Positions 26,860 to 36,350 of a stretch of 41,257 nt of DNA are shown here, in pieces. The position numbers and the translations under genes are program-made. Source of the stretch: Bacteroidota bacterium (lineage in GTDB: Bacteria; Bacteroidota; Bacteroidia; NS11-12g; UBA955); the NCBI GenBank assembly GCA_005788145.1, contig SXYY01000057.1, positions 1 through 41,257 of the forward strand, in the 5' to 3' direction. The notes beneath the pieces are model-generated. The model was given only the letters and a program-made list of their open reading frames with translations. It made no database searches and had not been told where the DNA came from. The stretch's first letter is position 1, and every line of letters begins with the position of its first letter.

Positions 26860-28026
26860 ATGAAGAAATCGGTCAATAGTTTGTATGAGTCGCGGAAGTT
26901 TATTCGCATCATATTGATGCTATTGTCCTTGGTGATCAGCATTACCACCTTGTATTTGAGTCAATTGCTCGTGGTGAAAATTGCGGGCGAGGAGAAGAAG
27001 AAAATGGAAATGTGGGCGGAGGCTGAGAGCATTCTTTCCGATCCATACAGCGAAGGAGATTTGGGATTTCAGTTGCGCGTTGTGCAATCGAATACCACCA
27101 TCCCTGCCATTTTGGTGGACGAAAAGGGGAATATCCGTCAGACGGTGAATGTGGACACTGTGGGAAAATCCCCGGGATTTCTGCAGCGAAAATTGGAGGA
27201 TTTTAAGTTGGAGAATGAGCCAATTGTGGTGCCTGTGGATGAGAAGACCGATTATCGGGTGTATTATGGCAGCAGTACGGTGCTCACCCAATTGCAGTAT
27301 TATCCGTACGTGGTTTTGGGGATTGTGGCGCTGTTTATGTTTGTGAGTTATGCAGCGTTTTCTTACTCAACCCGAAGTGAACAGAACAAGGTTTGGGTTG
27401 GTTTGGCGAAGGAGACTGCCCACCAGTTGGGGACACCAATTTCGAGTTTGATGGGTTGGGTACAGGTGATGGAGATGGGTGAGCTTCCAGAGAATGCGGG
27501 GGTTGAGATGCGAAAGGATATCGACCGTTTGAACATCATCACAGAGCGATTCTCAAAAATTGGCAGTGAGCCAGTACTTGAAGATCTGGATTTGAATGAA
27601 GTGGTGCTGGAGGCAATGAATTACATGAAAAATCGCTCAGGAAAAGGAATTCAATTTGAGTCGAGCTATTGGGGTCATCCGGTGGTTTGTTCAATCAACA
27701 AAAACCTCTTCCATTGGGTGATTGAAAATTTGGTGAAGAACAGCATCGACGCGATGGATGGCGAGGGTAGACTCACCTGTTCGGTGAAGCAATTGAAGCA
27801 CAAAGCAGTGGTGGATATTACAGATACCGGCAAAGGAATTCCAAGCAATCAGATGAAATCGGTGTTCAAACCCGGGTATACCACCAAAAAGCGGGGATGG
27901 GGATTGGGCTTGTCTTTGGCGAAGCGAATCATCACCGATTACCACAGGGGAGAAATCTATGTAAAGGAAAGTGTGCCGTTGGAGCGAACCACCATCCGGA
28001 TTGTTTTGACCGCCGTGGTTCGATGA
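26860..28026 (+). CDS. Membrane sensor histidine kinase
   Basis: Two TM segments; H-box GLAKETAHQLGTPISSLMGWVQ; N-box NLVKNSIDAM; G-boxes DITDTGKGIP, GWGLGLSLAKRI. Confidence 0.9.
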   Translation: MKKSVNSLYESRKFIRIILMLLSLVISITTLYLSQLLVVKIAGEEKKKMEMWAEAESILSDPYSEGDLGFQLRVVQSNTTIPAILVDEKGNIRQTVNVDTVGKSPGFLQRKLEDFKLENEPIVVPVDEKTDYRVYYGSSTVLTQLQYYPYVVLGIVALFMFVSYAAFSYSTRSEQNKVWVGLAKETAHQLGTPISSLMGWVQVMEMGELPENAGVEMRKDIDRLNIITERFSKIGSEPVLEDLDLNEVVLEAMNYMKNRSGKGIQFESSYWGHPVVCSINKNLFHWVIENLVKNSIDAMDGEGRLTCSVKQLKHKAVVDITDTGKGIPSNQMKSVFKPGYTTKKRGWGLGLSLAKRIITDYHRGEIYVKESVPLERTTIRIVLTAVVR

Positions 28027-28046
28027 GTAGGGGTGCCTTGGGGTCG

Positions 28047-28077
28047 TTGGCGGTGTGACAGAATTTCGGTAAGTTTG
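28047..28077 (+). promoter_or_regulatory. Promoter TTG - 20 nt - TAAGTTTG ending 4 nt before ATG
   Basis: TTG 28047-28049; TAAGTTTG 28070-28077; ATG 28082. Confidence 0.65.
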
Positions 28078-28081
28078 AAAT

Positions 28082-28561
28082 ATGATACAGCGAATTCAAA
28101 CCGTTTATTTATTTGCAGTGTTTGCCATTGGGTTGGTATTGATTTGGCAAGATCCGGTGTACGCTTGGTTCGATGGAGTGAATGAGCCAAGTTCGTATGT
28201 GCTGATGTTTTGGAACAGTTACGTTGGATCCGCCCCGGGGAATAATGTGTTGTATACTGCTGACTTGATGACGATGTTCGTTTCTTTATCGGCGATGGCG
28301 GTAAGTATCTTGTCGATTTTCTTTTTCAAAAACCGCAAATTTCAAATGAAGATGGTGATGGGTGCAACGTTGTTGTGTGTGATGGTGTTGGTGGTCATGT
28401 TGGCGCGGTATTATATCATTAAGTTGGGTCACCCAGAATTTGTGGGTCATTTGGGCATTCCGTTGATATGGCCTGGGTTGATGGCGATTTCGGGGTACAT
28501 GGCTTATCGCGGTGTGAGGGCCGATGAGCAGATGGTACGCAGTATGGATCGCATACGTTGA
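28082..28561 (+). CDS. DUF4293-type membrane protein
   Basis: MIQRIQTVYLFAVFAIGLVLI... N-terminus and four TM segments typical of the Bacteroidota DUF4293 family. Confidence 0.7.
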   Translation: MIQRIQTVYLFAVFAIGLVLIWQDPVYAWFDGVNEPSSYVLMFWNSYVGSAPGNNVLYTADLMTMFVSLSAMAVSILSIFFFKNRKFQMKMVMGATLLCVMVLVVMLARYYIIKLGHPEFVGHLGIPLIWPGLMAISGYMAYRGVRADEQMVRSMDRIR

Positions 28562-28566
28562 CGCGA

Positions 28567-30561
28567 ATGAAAAGACTGATTTTATTGGGCTTGTGTTTGG
28601 GGTTGGGCAGCGGGGTGTTGTTGGCTCAGCGAAAGGCTGCGAAGAAGGCCGTGTCATCATCGACGGAAGCGTTGGTTGTAAGCAAGCCACAACCGGCATT
28701 GAAATCGTATTCGTTGGTTGCCAAGGATGAGTTTGGTACTGTGGGATTGAGTGGGGTGATGCAGCGCGCCGAAGGCGCGCGCATGGCGAAGGGCAAAGCC
28801 CTGAGCGCCGAGATGCAAACCCTGTTTGATTCGCTCCAAACACCCTTTGAAAAATCGGGGGGCCTGGCCACCGCTTCCTATACTGAGTGTGTGACTTGGT
28901 ACCGCAGATTGGCCAAAGCCTTCCCCGCCTATTGTGCACTTACCTCCATTGGTTTGGGCGATGCAGGCAAGGATATTTATGTTTTTAAGCTATTGGGTGA
29001 GCGAATGGGTAGGATGGATCGGCTGGGACAATCCGACGACGGAATTCCCGCGGGACCAAATCAGATGGCATCGCCCAAAGTGAAAATATTGATCAATAAC
29101 AACATTCACCCCGGTGAGCCGGAAGGTACCGATGCATCCATGTTCTTGGTGAGAGATTTGTTGTTTTTCGGCCAGTATTGGCAGCAAACGTTGCCCTATT
29201 TGGAACTGCATGTGGTTTGTCAGTACAATGTAGATGGCACACTCAACCGCAATGCCCATTCGCGTGCCAACCAAAACGGTCCAGTGGAATACGGTTTTCG
29301 GGGGAATGCCCAGAACCTCGACCTCAACCGCGATTTCATCAAAATGGACTCGCGCAATGCAAAAGCCCTGGTCGCGTTGATGGCTTCGGAAAAGTATCAT
29401 TTGTTTGTAGACAATCACACCAGCAACGGGGCCGATTATCAATATGTATTGACGTATTTTCATACACGTCCCGAAAAGTTGATGCCGGAAATTGTTCCGA
29501 ATTTGCTGCTGTTGGAGACCGGATTGAAGCATCAGTTGGCCCGTCAAGATTGGCCCACGGCACCTTATGTGGAGACCATCAAAACAGTGCCCGATAGCGG
29601 ACTTTTTGCTTTTTGGGAAAGCGGTCGGTATGCCACTGGGTTCGCGGCGTTACACAATACCATTGGGTACACTGTGGAAACGCATATGCTCAAGCCTTTT
29701 TCACAGCGGATGTTGGCCACTTTGGCCTTCATGGAGCAGTTTTTAACGGTATCCACGTCTGATTCATTGCGCGCTCAATTTGAGAAAAATCGGATGAAAG
29801 GATGGGTGCGTAGGGTGGCAGACCAGCCAATTCATTATTTGCCCATCGCCCATACGCTGGACTTGAAACAGTACGAAATGATTCCCTTCAAAGGGTTTGA
29901 GTTTGGATACAGGCCCAGCCAAATTACAGGGGCTGATCGGTTGGTTTATGATACCCGAAAATCTTGGGAAAAACCTGTGAAATATTACAATCATTATGTT
30001 CCTACCGACAGTGTTCGGGTGCCAAGGGCTTACATCATTCCATTTGCTTACGATGATGTGATTCAAAAACTCAAGCGCAATGGAATCGCAGTGAGCAATG
30101 TGCCCATGGATACATTGGTGAGTTTGCGAGTGAGTTACATCGTGGATTACAAAACCGTATCCCACCCCTATGAGAAACACTACCTACATCACAGTGTAAA
30201 AACCCGCGATACGGTGATGAAAGTGATGGTGAGGGCTGGCGATGTGGTGGCTGTGGTGAAGCCTGATAATGAGCGCTTCTTGACGGCTGTGTTGGAGCCC
30301 CGTGCGGCAGATTCCTATTTTGCGTGGAATTCGTTCGATGGAATCTTACAACAGAAAGAAGGCTACAGCGATTATGTCTTTGAGGACAAAGCGGCGGCGT
30401 GGTTGGAGGCCCATCCGGATAAATATGCCGAATTACAGCGCAAGAAAGCGCAGGATCCGGTGTTTGCAAAAGATGCTTGGGCGCAATTGAATTGGGTTTA
30501 CAAACAGACCGAACACTATGAACCTACGCACAACCTGTATCCGGTTTATCGGGTAGATTGA
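28567..30561 (+). CDS. M14 family zinc carboxypeptidase, secreted
   Basis: Signal peptide MKRLILLGLCLGLGSGVLLAQ; NNNIHPGEPEGTDA (HxxE), NLDLNRDFIK, VDNHTSNGADY, YTVETHM. Confidence 0.85.
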   Translation: MKRLILLGLCLGLGSGVLLAQRKAAKKAVSSSTEALVVSKPQPALKSYSLVAKDEFGTVGLSGVMQRAEGARMAKGKALSAEMQTLFDSLQTPFEKSGGLATASYTECVTWYRRLAKAFPAYCALTSIGLGDAGKDIYVFKLLGERMGRMDRLGQSDDGIPAGPNQMASPKVKILINNNIHPGEPEGTDASMFLVRDLLFFGQYWQQTLPYLELHVVCQYNVDGTLNRNAHSRANQNGPVEYGFRGNAQNLDLNRDFIKMDSRNAKALVALMASEKYHLFVDNHTSNGADYQYVLTYFHTRPEKLMPEIVPNLLLLETGLKHQLARQDWPTAPYVETIKTVPDSGLFAFWESGRYATGFAALHNTIGYTVETHMLKPFSQRMLATLAFMEQFLTVSTSDSLRAQFEKNRMKGWVRRVADQPIHYLPIAHTLDLKQYEMIPFKGFEFGYRPSQITGADRLVYDTRKSWEKPVKYYNHYVPTDSVRVPRAYIIPFAYDDVIQKLKRNGIAVSNVPMDTLVSLRVSYIVDYKTVSHPYEKHYLHHSVKTRDTVMKVMVRAGDVVAVVKPDNERFLTAVLEPRAADSYFAWNSFDGILQQKEGYSDYVFEDKAAAWLEAHPDKYAELQRKKAQDPVFAKDAWAQLNWVYKQTEHYEPTHNLYPVYRVD

Positions 30562-32006
30562 TTTTTATCGATGCGGTATTGAATGAAAGTGGCTGTGAGA
30601 ATGGCCGCACAAATCATGGGCAAAAGCCAAAAGGTTCGGGCGTTAAGCCTCGACAGGATGTTGGCCAAATTGGCTGTCAGGAAGGCATTGCAGAGTATGA
30701 AAAATACCGTAAATACCAACAGGGCAATGTGGTTGGGATTGGGGAATTTGCGTACCACGATCAGTGTGCCGATGATGAACAAGATTGCAATCAGGTCATA
30801 GAATTGATTGAAAGATCCAAAATTGATTTTGGCTTGTTGTTGGGCAGATTGACCAAAGAAACCCTGATGGTCTCTGGGGAAGTGTTTTTTCATTTCCACT
30901 GACACGGCACCTTGCGGATCCAAGGGTTCTAATCCATCGCCGGCATGCGTTTGAATCACCTGAAGGAGGGTGGCTTGGATGGCTGAAAGGATGTGCTTAC
31001 CCAGCAATGTGGGCGACGTGAAAGTAGCGCTGTAAATCTTGAGATAGAGTTCGCGGCTGTGGTGCCAGCCACCGGTGGGACCCAATAAGGGCTGTTCGTT
31101 CCAAACGAAGTCCCAAGCGTGTTTGGGCAGGTTGTTTTTGTGCTTGTAAAATACCGCGATCTCGGGGTGGGACTTAGCCAACGGGTTCTGTTCGATGGGA
31201 TTTTCATCGAGGTAGGCTTTGAGGATGCCGTTTTCGCAGAGTTTTCCGATGAGAAAGACATGGCTGCCTTTTGACGGGGTGGGTCCGTTGCCAGCCCAAA
31301 CGTTGAGGGTAAGCGTTATCAGCCATGGAATGAAGCTGATGGCAAAGAGTTGTTTGGTCTTTTGGGGTGAAAAATAGTGGCGGTGTTTTGGGAGGGTGAT
31401 GAAATGGACGCCCGCAGCGAACAACGTGAGCAAGGGCAGGTGGGAGTGGTGCATCAATGCGGCAACCAACAGTACGATGGCGGATAATGCTTTTACTCCC
31501 CGTGATTTTGTTGTCAAGAATACCATCGCATAGAGAAACAACAATGGGGTAAATACATCGGGCATTACCTGAAATATGAACCATGGTAGTGGGGTCAGCA
31601 GTGTAGCGACCGACATCGCGATTGCAATGATCCAGGCTGTGCGTTTGGTAAAGAAGGATTCAATCACGTAGACCGCGCCCAACATCAACAAGATGCAAGG
31701 AACAAGCAAAATCTCAAACAAGAATGGCGGCTGTAGGTGAATGCCCACATAAGAGAGCAAAGGGGCAATGCCAAAGTAATGTTTGCCGGCCCACAGGAAC
31801 AGTCCGTAGAAAACCGATCGATCCATGGGGATAGCTGCTGCCAATCCCTGTGTTTCTAAGTTGCTAATGGTTTGCAGGTAGGCCCCGGTATCTGTGGTGC
31901 AAAGTATACTTCCCTGTGTGATGAAGAACATGGGAAGAAACAGCAGGCACGCCGCGATGCGCAGCCCGTTGTCGTTGTTCTCCAATCTTCGGAGGAAGTT
32001 TTTCAT
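30546..32006 (-). CDS. Polytopic membrane protein, glycosyltransferase-39-like hypothetical
   Basis: About 10 hydrophobic segments; TDTGAYLQTISNL near the N-terminus; no firm family assignment. Confidence 0.65.
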   Translation of the reverse strand: MKNFLRRLENNDNGLRIAACLLFLPMFFITQGSILCTTDTGAYLQTISNLETQGLAAAIPMDRSVFYGLFLWAGKHYFGIAPLLSYVGIHLQPPFLFEILLVPCILLMLGAVYVIESFFTKRTAWIIAIAMSVATLLTPLPWFIFQVMPDVFTPLLFLYAMVFLTTKSRGVKALSAIVLLVAALMHHSHLPLLTLFAAGVHFITLPKHRHYFSPQKTKQLFAISFIPWLITLTLNVWAGNGPTPSKGSHVFLIGKLCENGILKAYLDENPIEQNPLAKSHPEIAVFYKHKNNLPKHAWDFVWNEQPLLGPTGGWHHSRELYLKIYSATFTSPTLLGKHILSAIQATLLQVIQTHAGDGLEPLDPQGAVSVEMKKHFPRDHQGFFGQSAQQQAKINFGSFNQFYDLIAILFIIGTLIVVRKFPNPNHIALLVFTVFFILCNAFLTANLANILSRLNARTFWLLPMICAAILTATFIQYRIDKNQSTR

Positions 32007-32010
32007 GGTA

Positions 32011-32427
32011 TTATTCTCCGTAGTACTCTACGAAGTTGTTTTGGGTTTCCCAAAGCGTAATCTTTTGCAAGGCAACACCCGTTGGGAGCTTCGGACTCAG
32101 TCTCTGCCAAATTGCTACTGCTACGGTTTCGATGCTTGGCATTGTTCCAGCGAGCCAGGGTACATCCAGGTTGAGGTTTTGGTGATCCAAGTGGTCGATA
32201 ACTTCCTCCCGAATAATCACCTTCAGGACCTTCAAATCCATCACACAGCCTGTCTCGGGATCTGGTTGACCTTTCACACACACATACAAGTCGAAGTTGT
32301 GTCCATGATAATGGGGATTGGCACATTTTCCGAATGTGGTGTAGTTGCGCTCGTCGGTCCAATTGGGATTCCACAACCGATGTGCGGCATTAAAATGTTC
32401 TTTCCGTGTGAGGTAAAGGATGGGCAT
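32011..32427 (-). CDS. queD: 6-carboxytetrahydropterin synthase (QueD/PTPS family)
   Basis: FNAAHRL...FGKCANPHYHGHNFDLYVCVKG...GCVMDLKVLK...DHLDHQNLN...PSIETVAVAIW. Confidence 0.92.
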   Translation of the reverse strand: MPILYLTRKEHFNAAHRLWNPNWTDERNYTTFGKCANPHYHGHNFDLYVCVKGQPDPETGCVMDLKVLKVIIREEVIDHLDHQNLNLDVPWLAGTMPSIETVAVAIWQRLSPKLPTGVALQKITLWETQNNFVEYYGE

Positions 32428-32442
32428 TGCTAGGATACAAAA

Positions 32443-32928
32443 TTACTGCCTTTTTTGGATTTCTTGCAGTTGAATGGTGTCGGGTTGGTCATATCTGATC
32501 ACAGCGCCATTGTTTGCATCGATCATCCAATTCCACGGAAGGATAAAATTGAGTGCACTGGCCTCGTTCCATCTCTTTTTAAAGCGATGAGTTGCGGGTT
32601 GATAACCAGTCTTTTCCAAGACCATAGCGAGGGTATCGGTCTGCAATCTTGGTACACGCACGAAGCATGGCGTAACGCAGTGGATGCCAGAATCCGTTGT
32701 GCGATTGATTTTTGGCAATGGGGTTGATACGGCTTTGGGTTCTACGGTATCACCGGGCGACATTGGAATAAACTCAGGTCCAAGGATGCGAAAAAAGTGT
32801 ACATCTGCCCCAGCGGGGGTAGATACAACGCGAATCACTTGCTGCTTGCCTGTAATCAGGGTTGCACAGGCTGTGAAGCCAAAGGCAATTGCGAAGACGG
32901 CGGCGATTATGCTTTGTTTCCGTACCAA
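32443..32928 (-). CDS. PEGA-like lipoprotein of unknown function
   Basis: Lipobox FGFTAC|A; GKQQVIRVVSTPAGADVHFF resembles PEGA; apparent TTG start inside the preceding gene. Confidence 0.6.
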   Translation of the reverse strand: MVRKQSIIAAVFAIAFGFTACATLITGKQQVIRVVSTPAGADVHFFRILGPEFIPMSPGDTVEPKAVSTPLPKINRTTDSGIHCVTPCFVRVPRLQTDTLAMVLEKTGYQPATHRFKKRWNEASALNFILPWNWMIDANNGAVIRYDQPDTIQLQEIQKRQ

Positions 32929-34052
32929 GTGGCGAGTTGGTTCACCGTATATTGGATTTCGTCCAAGGTGTTGTGTTTTCCAAAACTGAAACGGATGGTG
33001 CTGCGATCGGTGCCAGGGTGGATGCTGTTAATTACATGGCTTCCACCGTCAGCGCCACTAGAACAAGCACTTCCTCCGCTGCAAGATATTCCAGCCAAAT
33101 CGAGTTGGAACAACAACATGCTGCTCATTTCATTGGGTGGCAAAGAGACACTTAATACGGTGTAAAGACTGAGTCCTTCTGGGTCACCATTGAACTGTAC
33201 ACCTGGAATTTGTTGGCGTAAAAGGTCCATCATGGCCCTTTTTAGCTGGGTGATGTGTTGTTTTTTTGCGTCGATGTCGCGGTAAGCAATTTCAAGGGCT
33301 TTGGCCAATCCTACGATACCAATTACGTTCTCGGTACCGCCGCGCATTTCGCGCTCTTGGGCACCGCCGGTAATTTGGGGAACGATTTTGTTCTTTTTGT
33401 TGATGTAGATAAATCCACAACCTTTGGGTCCGTTAAATTTATGTCCTGCACCCGCCAAAAAGTCGATGTGACCTTGGCTTAAATCAAAGGGGAAATGCCC
33501 CATGGTCTGCACGGTATCGCAATGGAAAATGCCATTGGCATTGTGCACCATTTCACCCACGGCTTGGATATCGATCATGTTGCCAATTTCGTTGTTGGCA
33601 TGCATCAAACTGACCAACGCATGGGGTTTTTGTTGCAGTAATTGTCCCAAATGTTGCATATCCACATGGCCTTTTTCATCGAGTTTGACGAAATCGAGGC
33701 CCACATGATGTTCATGGTGCAGTTCTTCTACGGTATGCAAAACGGCATGGTGTTCGATGGCCGAGGAAATGATATTCTGAATGCCCAATTTGGCAACCGA
33801 GCCACGCAGTGCGAGGTTGTCGGCTTCGGTTCCACCCGAAGTGAAGAAGATTTCACCAGGCGCGCAGTTCAGCAATTTCGCAACGGTGCCGCGGGCTTCT
33901 TCGATAATACCACGCACTTTTCTACCGTGCGCATGGGTTGAACTGGGGTTTCCGTAGTGCTCGCGCATCATTGGAACCATCGCTTCAATTACCTCGTCGG
34001 CCATCGGCGTGGTGGCTGCATTGTCGAGGTAAATTCTTTGGGCCGTTGTCAT
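32907..34052 (-). CDS. Cysteine desulfurase (IscS/NifS family)
   Basis: IYLDNAATTPMADEVIEAM...YGNPSSTHAHGRKVR...FFTSGGTEADN...SAIEHHAV...AGAGHKFNGPKGCGF...CSGGSACSSG. Confidence 0.95.
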   Translation of the reverse strand: MTTAQRIYLDNAATTPMADEVIEAMVPMMREHYGNPSSTHAHGRKVRGIIEEARGTVAKLLNCAPGEIFFTSGGTEADNLALRGSVAKLGIQNIISSAIEHHAVLHTVEELHHEHHVGLDFVKLDEKGHVDMQHLGQLLQQKPHALVSLMHANNEIGNMIDIQAVGEMVHNANGIFHCDTVQTMGHFPFDLSQGHIDFLAGAGHKFNGPKGCGFIYINKKNKIVPQITGGAQEREMRGGTENVIGIVGLAKALEIAYRDIDAKKQHITQLKRAMMDLLRQQIPGVQFNGDPEGLSLYTVLSVSLPPNEMSSMLLFQLDLAGISCSGGSACSSGADGGSHVINSIHPGTDRSTIRFSFGKHNTLDEIQYTVNQLATWYGNKA

Positions 34053-34945
34053 ATTCTGTTGTTGATGTTCAAATATCCCAAGAATTTATAACATAGCTTG
34101 GCCATGGTAAATTCTGTGAGGATATCATTTTCTCTTGGCGCAATTTCAACGATGTCGAAACCCACCACTTGTTTTCTTTCTGCGATTCTGCGAAGCAACT
34201 TGCATCCTTGGATCCATGTGAGTCCGCCGGGCTCCGCTGTACCCACAGCGGGTGCTACCGAGGGGTCGAATCCGTCTGCGTCAATGGTCACATAAACCAC
34301 ATCGCCCAACTTGTCGATACAATCATCGATCCAAGCATCATTGTCCCACAAGTCATGGGCGTACCACGTATGTATGTTGTTCGATGATTTGATGAGTTGG
34401 CTTTCTTCGATGCACTGGGCACGGATACCCACTTGAACCAAATTCAATCCCATGTCGTGGATGCGGTGCATCACGCTGGCATGTGAATAGGGGTTGCCTT
34501 GGTAGGCTGCTCTCAAATCGCTGTGTGCGTCGATTTGTAAAACGCTGATATTGGGGTACTTTTCGGCGTAGGCCTGCATGTAACCGTAGGTTACGGTGTG
34601 TTCAGAGCCCAAAGAAACCACAAATTTGTTGAGGTTGAGGAGTTCGCGGGTTTGGTCGGTGATCAGCTTTACAGCCGCGGCATCGATGGCACCGGTGAAA
34701 TCGATGGGTTCTAGGGTTGCAATTCCGAAATTTTTGTATGCTTCACGATCGGTTTCTTCGTCGTAAAATTCCACGAAGTGACTGGCCTCTACCATGGCGG
34801 AAGGGCCTTTGTCCGATCCCATGAGGTAGGAGCTAGAGTATTCGTAAGGGGTTAATTGAACCACCACTTTGGCATTTTCCAAAGTTGCGAGTTCGGTTTC
34901 AGGGAAGGCCAAAAAGCCCTCTTCTGCCGACATCACTTTTTGCAT
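34049..34945 (-). CDS. speB: Agmatinase / ureohydrolase family protein
   Basis: VVSLGSEHTVTYG, VLQIDAHSDLRAAYQGNPYSHASVMHRI, VYVTIDADGFDPSVAPAVGTAEPGGL. Confidence 0.92.
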   Translation of the reverse strand: MQKVMSAEEGFLAFPETELATLENAKVVVQLTPYEYSSSYLMGSDKGPSAMVEASHFVEFYDEETDREAYKNFGIATLEPIDFTGAIDAAAVKLITDQTRELLNLNKFVVSLGSEHTVTYGYMQAYAEKYPNISVLQIDAHSDLRAAYQGNPYSHASVMHRIHDMGLNLVQVGIRAQCIEESQLIKSSNNIHTWYAHDLWDNDAWIDDCIDKLGDVVYVTIDADGFDPSVAPAVGTAEPGGLTWIQGCKLLRRIAERKQVVGFDIVEIAPRENDILTEFTMAKLCYKFLGYLNINNRI

Positions 34946-34955
34946 GGGCGCGGGG

Positions 34956-35516
34956 TTATTTTACGCGTTCAACATAGCTACCGGTGCGGGTATCCACCCT
35001 GATTTTTTCACCGGTATTCACAAACAATGGTACCATCACGTTCGCACCGGTTTCGGTGGTTGCGGGTTTGAGGGTGTTTGTGGCAGTATCGCCTTTCATG
35101 CCGGGCTCTGTGTAGGTGATTTCCACTACAGCGTGTGATGGCGGTTCCGCAGAAACGGGGGTTTCACCTTCAAAAGCAACCAGAACGGTATCGCCTTCTT
35201 TCATGAATTTGGCACCTTCTCCAAACATGAATTTTGCGATGGGCACTTGATCATAGGTTTCATTATCCATGCAGATGAATGCCTCACCTTCGGCGTACAA
35301 ATAGGCCAATTCCTTGGTCTCTACACGCACAATTTCAACCGATTCACCACTGCGGAAGCGGTTTTCAGCCAATTTGCCGTCTTTCACGCGACGCATTTTG
35401 CCTTGATAGAATGCACGCAAGTTTCCTGGGGTGCGGTGTTGCCATTCGATGACTTGAACGAGTTCGCCGTTGTAGCGCAGAAAATTTCCAACCGATACGT
35501 CTTGAGTAGTTGCCAT
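34956..35516 (-). CDS. efp: Elongation factor P
   Basis: VGNFLRYNGELVQVIEWQHRTPGNLRAFYQGKMRRVKDGK...RSGESVE...GDTATNTLKPATTETGANVMVPLFVNTGEKIRVDTRTGSYVERVK. Confidence 0.97.
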   Translation of the reverse strand: MATTQDVSVGNFLRYNGELVQVIEWQHRTPGNLRAFYQGKMRRVKDGKLAENRFRSGESVEIVRVETKELAYLYAEGEAFICMDNETYDQVPIAKFMFGEGAKFMKEGDTVLVAFEGETPVSAEPPSHAVVEITYTEPGMKGDTATNTLKPATTETGANVMVPLFVNTGEKIRVDTRTGSYVERVK

Positions 35517-35530
35517 AAATTGAATTACTG

Positions 35531-35538
35531 CAAAAATA
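35531..35538 (-). promoter_or_regulatory. -7 box TATTTTTG for efp
   Basis: Plus CAAAAATA 35531-35538; efp ATG at 35516. Confidence 0.55.
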
Positions 35539-35600
35539 CGACAATTTTCGCAAAGGGTTTAATTCACGGCCCGAGGCCACTAAAAGAGCGGGGTTTGGGA

Positions 35601-36350
35601 TTACAATAGCAGCGATTTTCCCCATCGGTGCATGCACCGCAAAATGAACAATCGGTGTTTGTAGGCAAACGGAGACGACATTCCGCAGCTGGTTGGACAA
35701 GGTAGAATACTGGCCAATTTGGCTGCTTGGGTCTTGGTGAGGTTGTTGCAAGGGGTGTTGAAGTAGAATTGCGATGCGGCTTCAATACCAAATACCGGGG
35801 CGATTTTCGCTTTCTCAGATTCGCTGCCCTCTGCTCTCAGGGTCTGGGCTTTCAGCAAAAGTTCTTCGCCAGGACCAAATTCAATGATGTTGAGATAGAC
35901 CTCCAAAATTCGCTCCTTTCCCCACAGCAGTTCGATCAAAGCGGTGAACCATACTTCGAGCCCTTTGCGCACCCAAGAACGCCCCTCCCACAGAAATACA
36001 TTTTTCGCAGTTTGTTGTGAAATGGTGCTCGCTCCCCGCACTTTTCCGCCGCTCATGTTGTGTTGAATGGCTTTTTGAATGGCTTTGAAATCAAATCCAT
36101 GGTGCTCCTTAAAGCGCTGGTCTTCGCCACAGATAACCGCTATTTTGATGTTGTTCCCGATGTTTTCATAATCCACCCAAGTTTGGTTGCAATCAACATC
36201 GTACAGACTACTTCTGTTGCTCATGAGTGCCGTTGTGGGCGGATTGATGAATCGGTAAGCGACCACCCAAAGCAGGGATATCGCGATAAAAGCCAACAGC
36301 AGTCGGAAAATCCATTTGATGACGCGGTAAAACAAAAAGAGGGTTATCAT
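35601..36350 (-). CDS. mtgA: Monofunctional biosynthetic peptidoglycan transglycosylase
   Basis: GEDQRFKEHHGFDFKAIQKAI...GASTISQQTAKNVFLWEGRSWVRKGLEVWFTALIELLWGKERILEVYLNIIEFG; start MITLFLFYRV. Confidence 0.95.
   Translation of the reverse strand: MITLFLFYRVIKWIFRLLLAFIAISLLWVVAYRFINPPTTALMSNRSSLYDVDCNQTWVDYENIGNNIKIAVICGEDQRFKEHHGFDFKAIQKAIQHNMSGGKVRGASTISQQTAKNVFLWEGRSWVRKGLEVWFTALIELLWGKERILEVYLNIIEFGPGEELLLKAQTLRAEGSESEKAKIAPVFGIEAASQFYFNTPCNNLTKTQAAKLASILPCPTSCGMSSPFAYKHRLFILRCMHRWGKSLLL

Noticed and set aside
28286-28939. 217-aa minus-strand ORF
   Set aside because: Spans two well-supported plus-strand genes; Arg/His/Pro-rich shadow translation.
34234-34251. CCGCTGT-ACCC-ACAGCGG hairpin in the agmatinase gene
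   Set aside because: A 7-bp stem with a 4-nt loop is within what chance would give in 41 kb of coding DNA.
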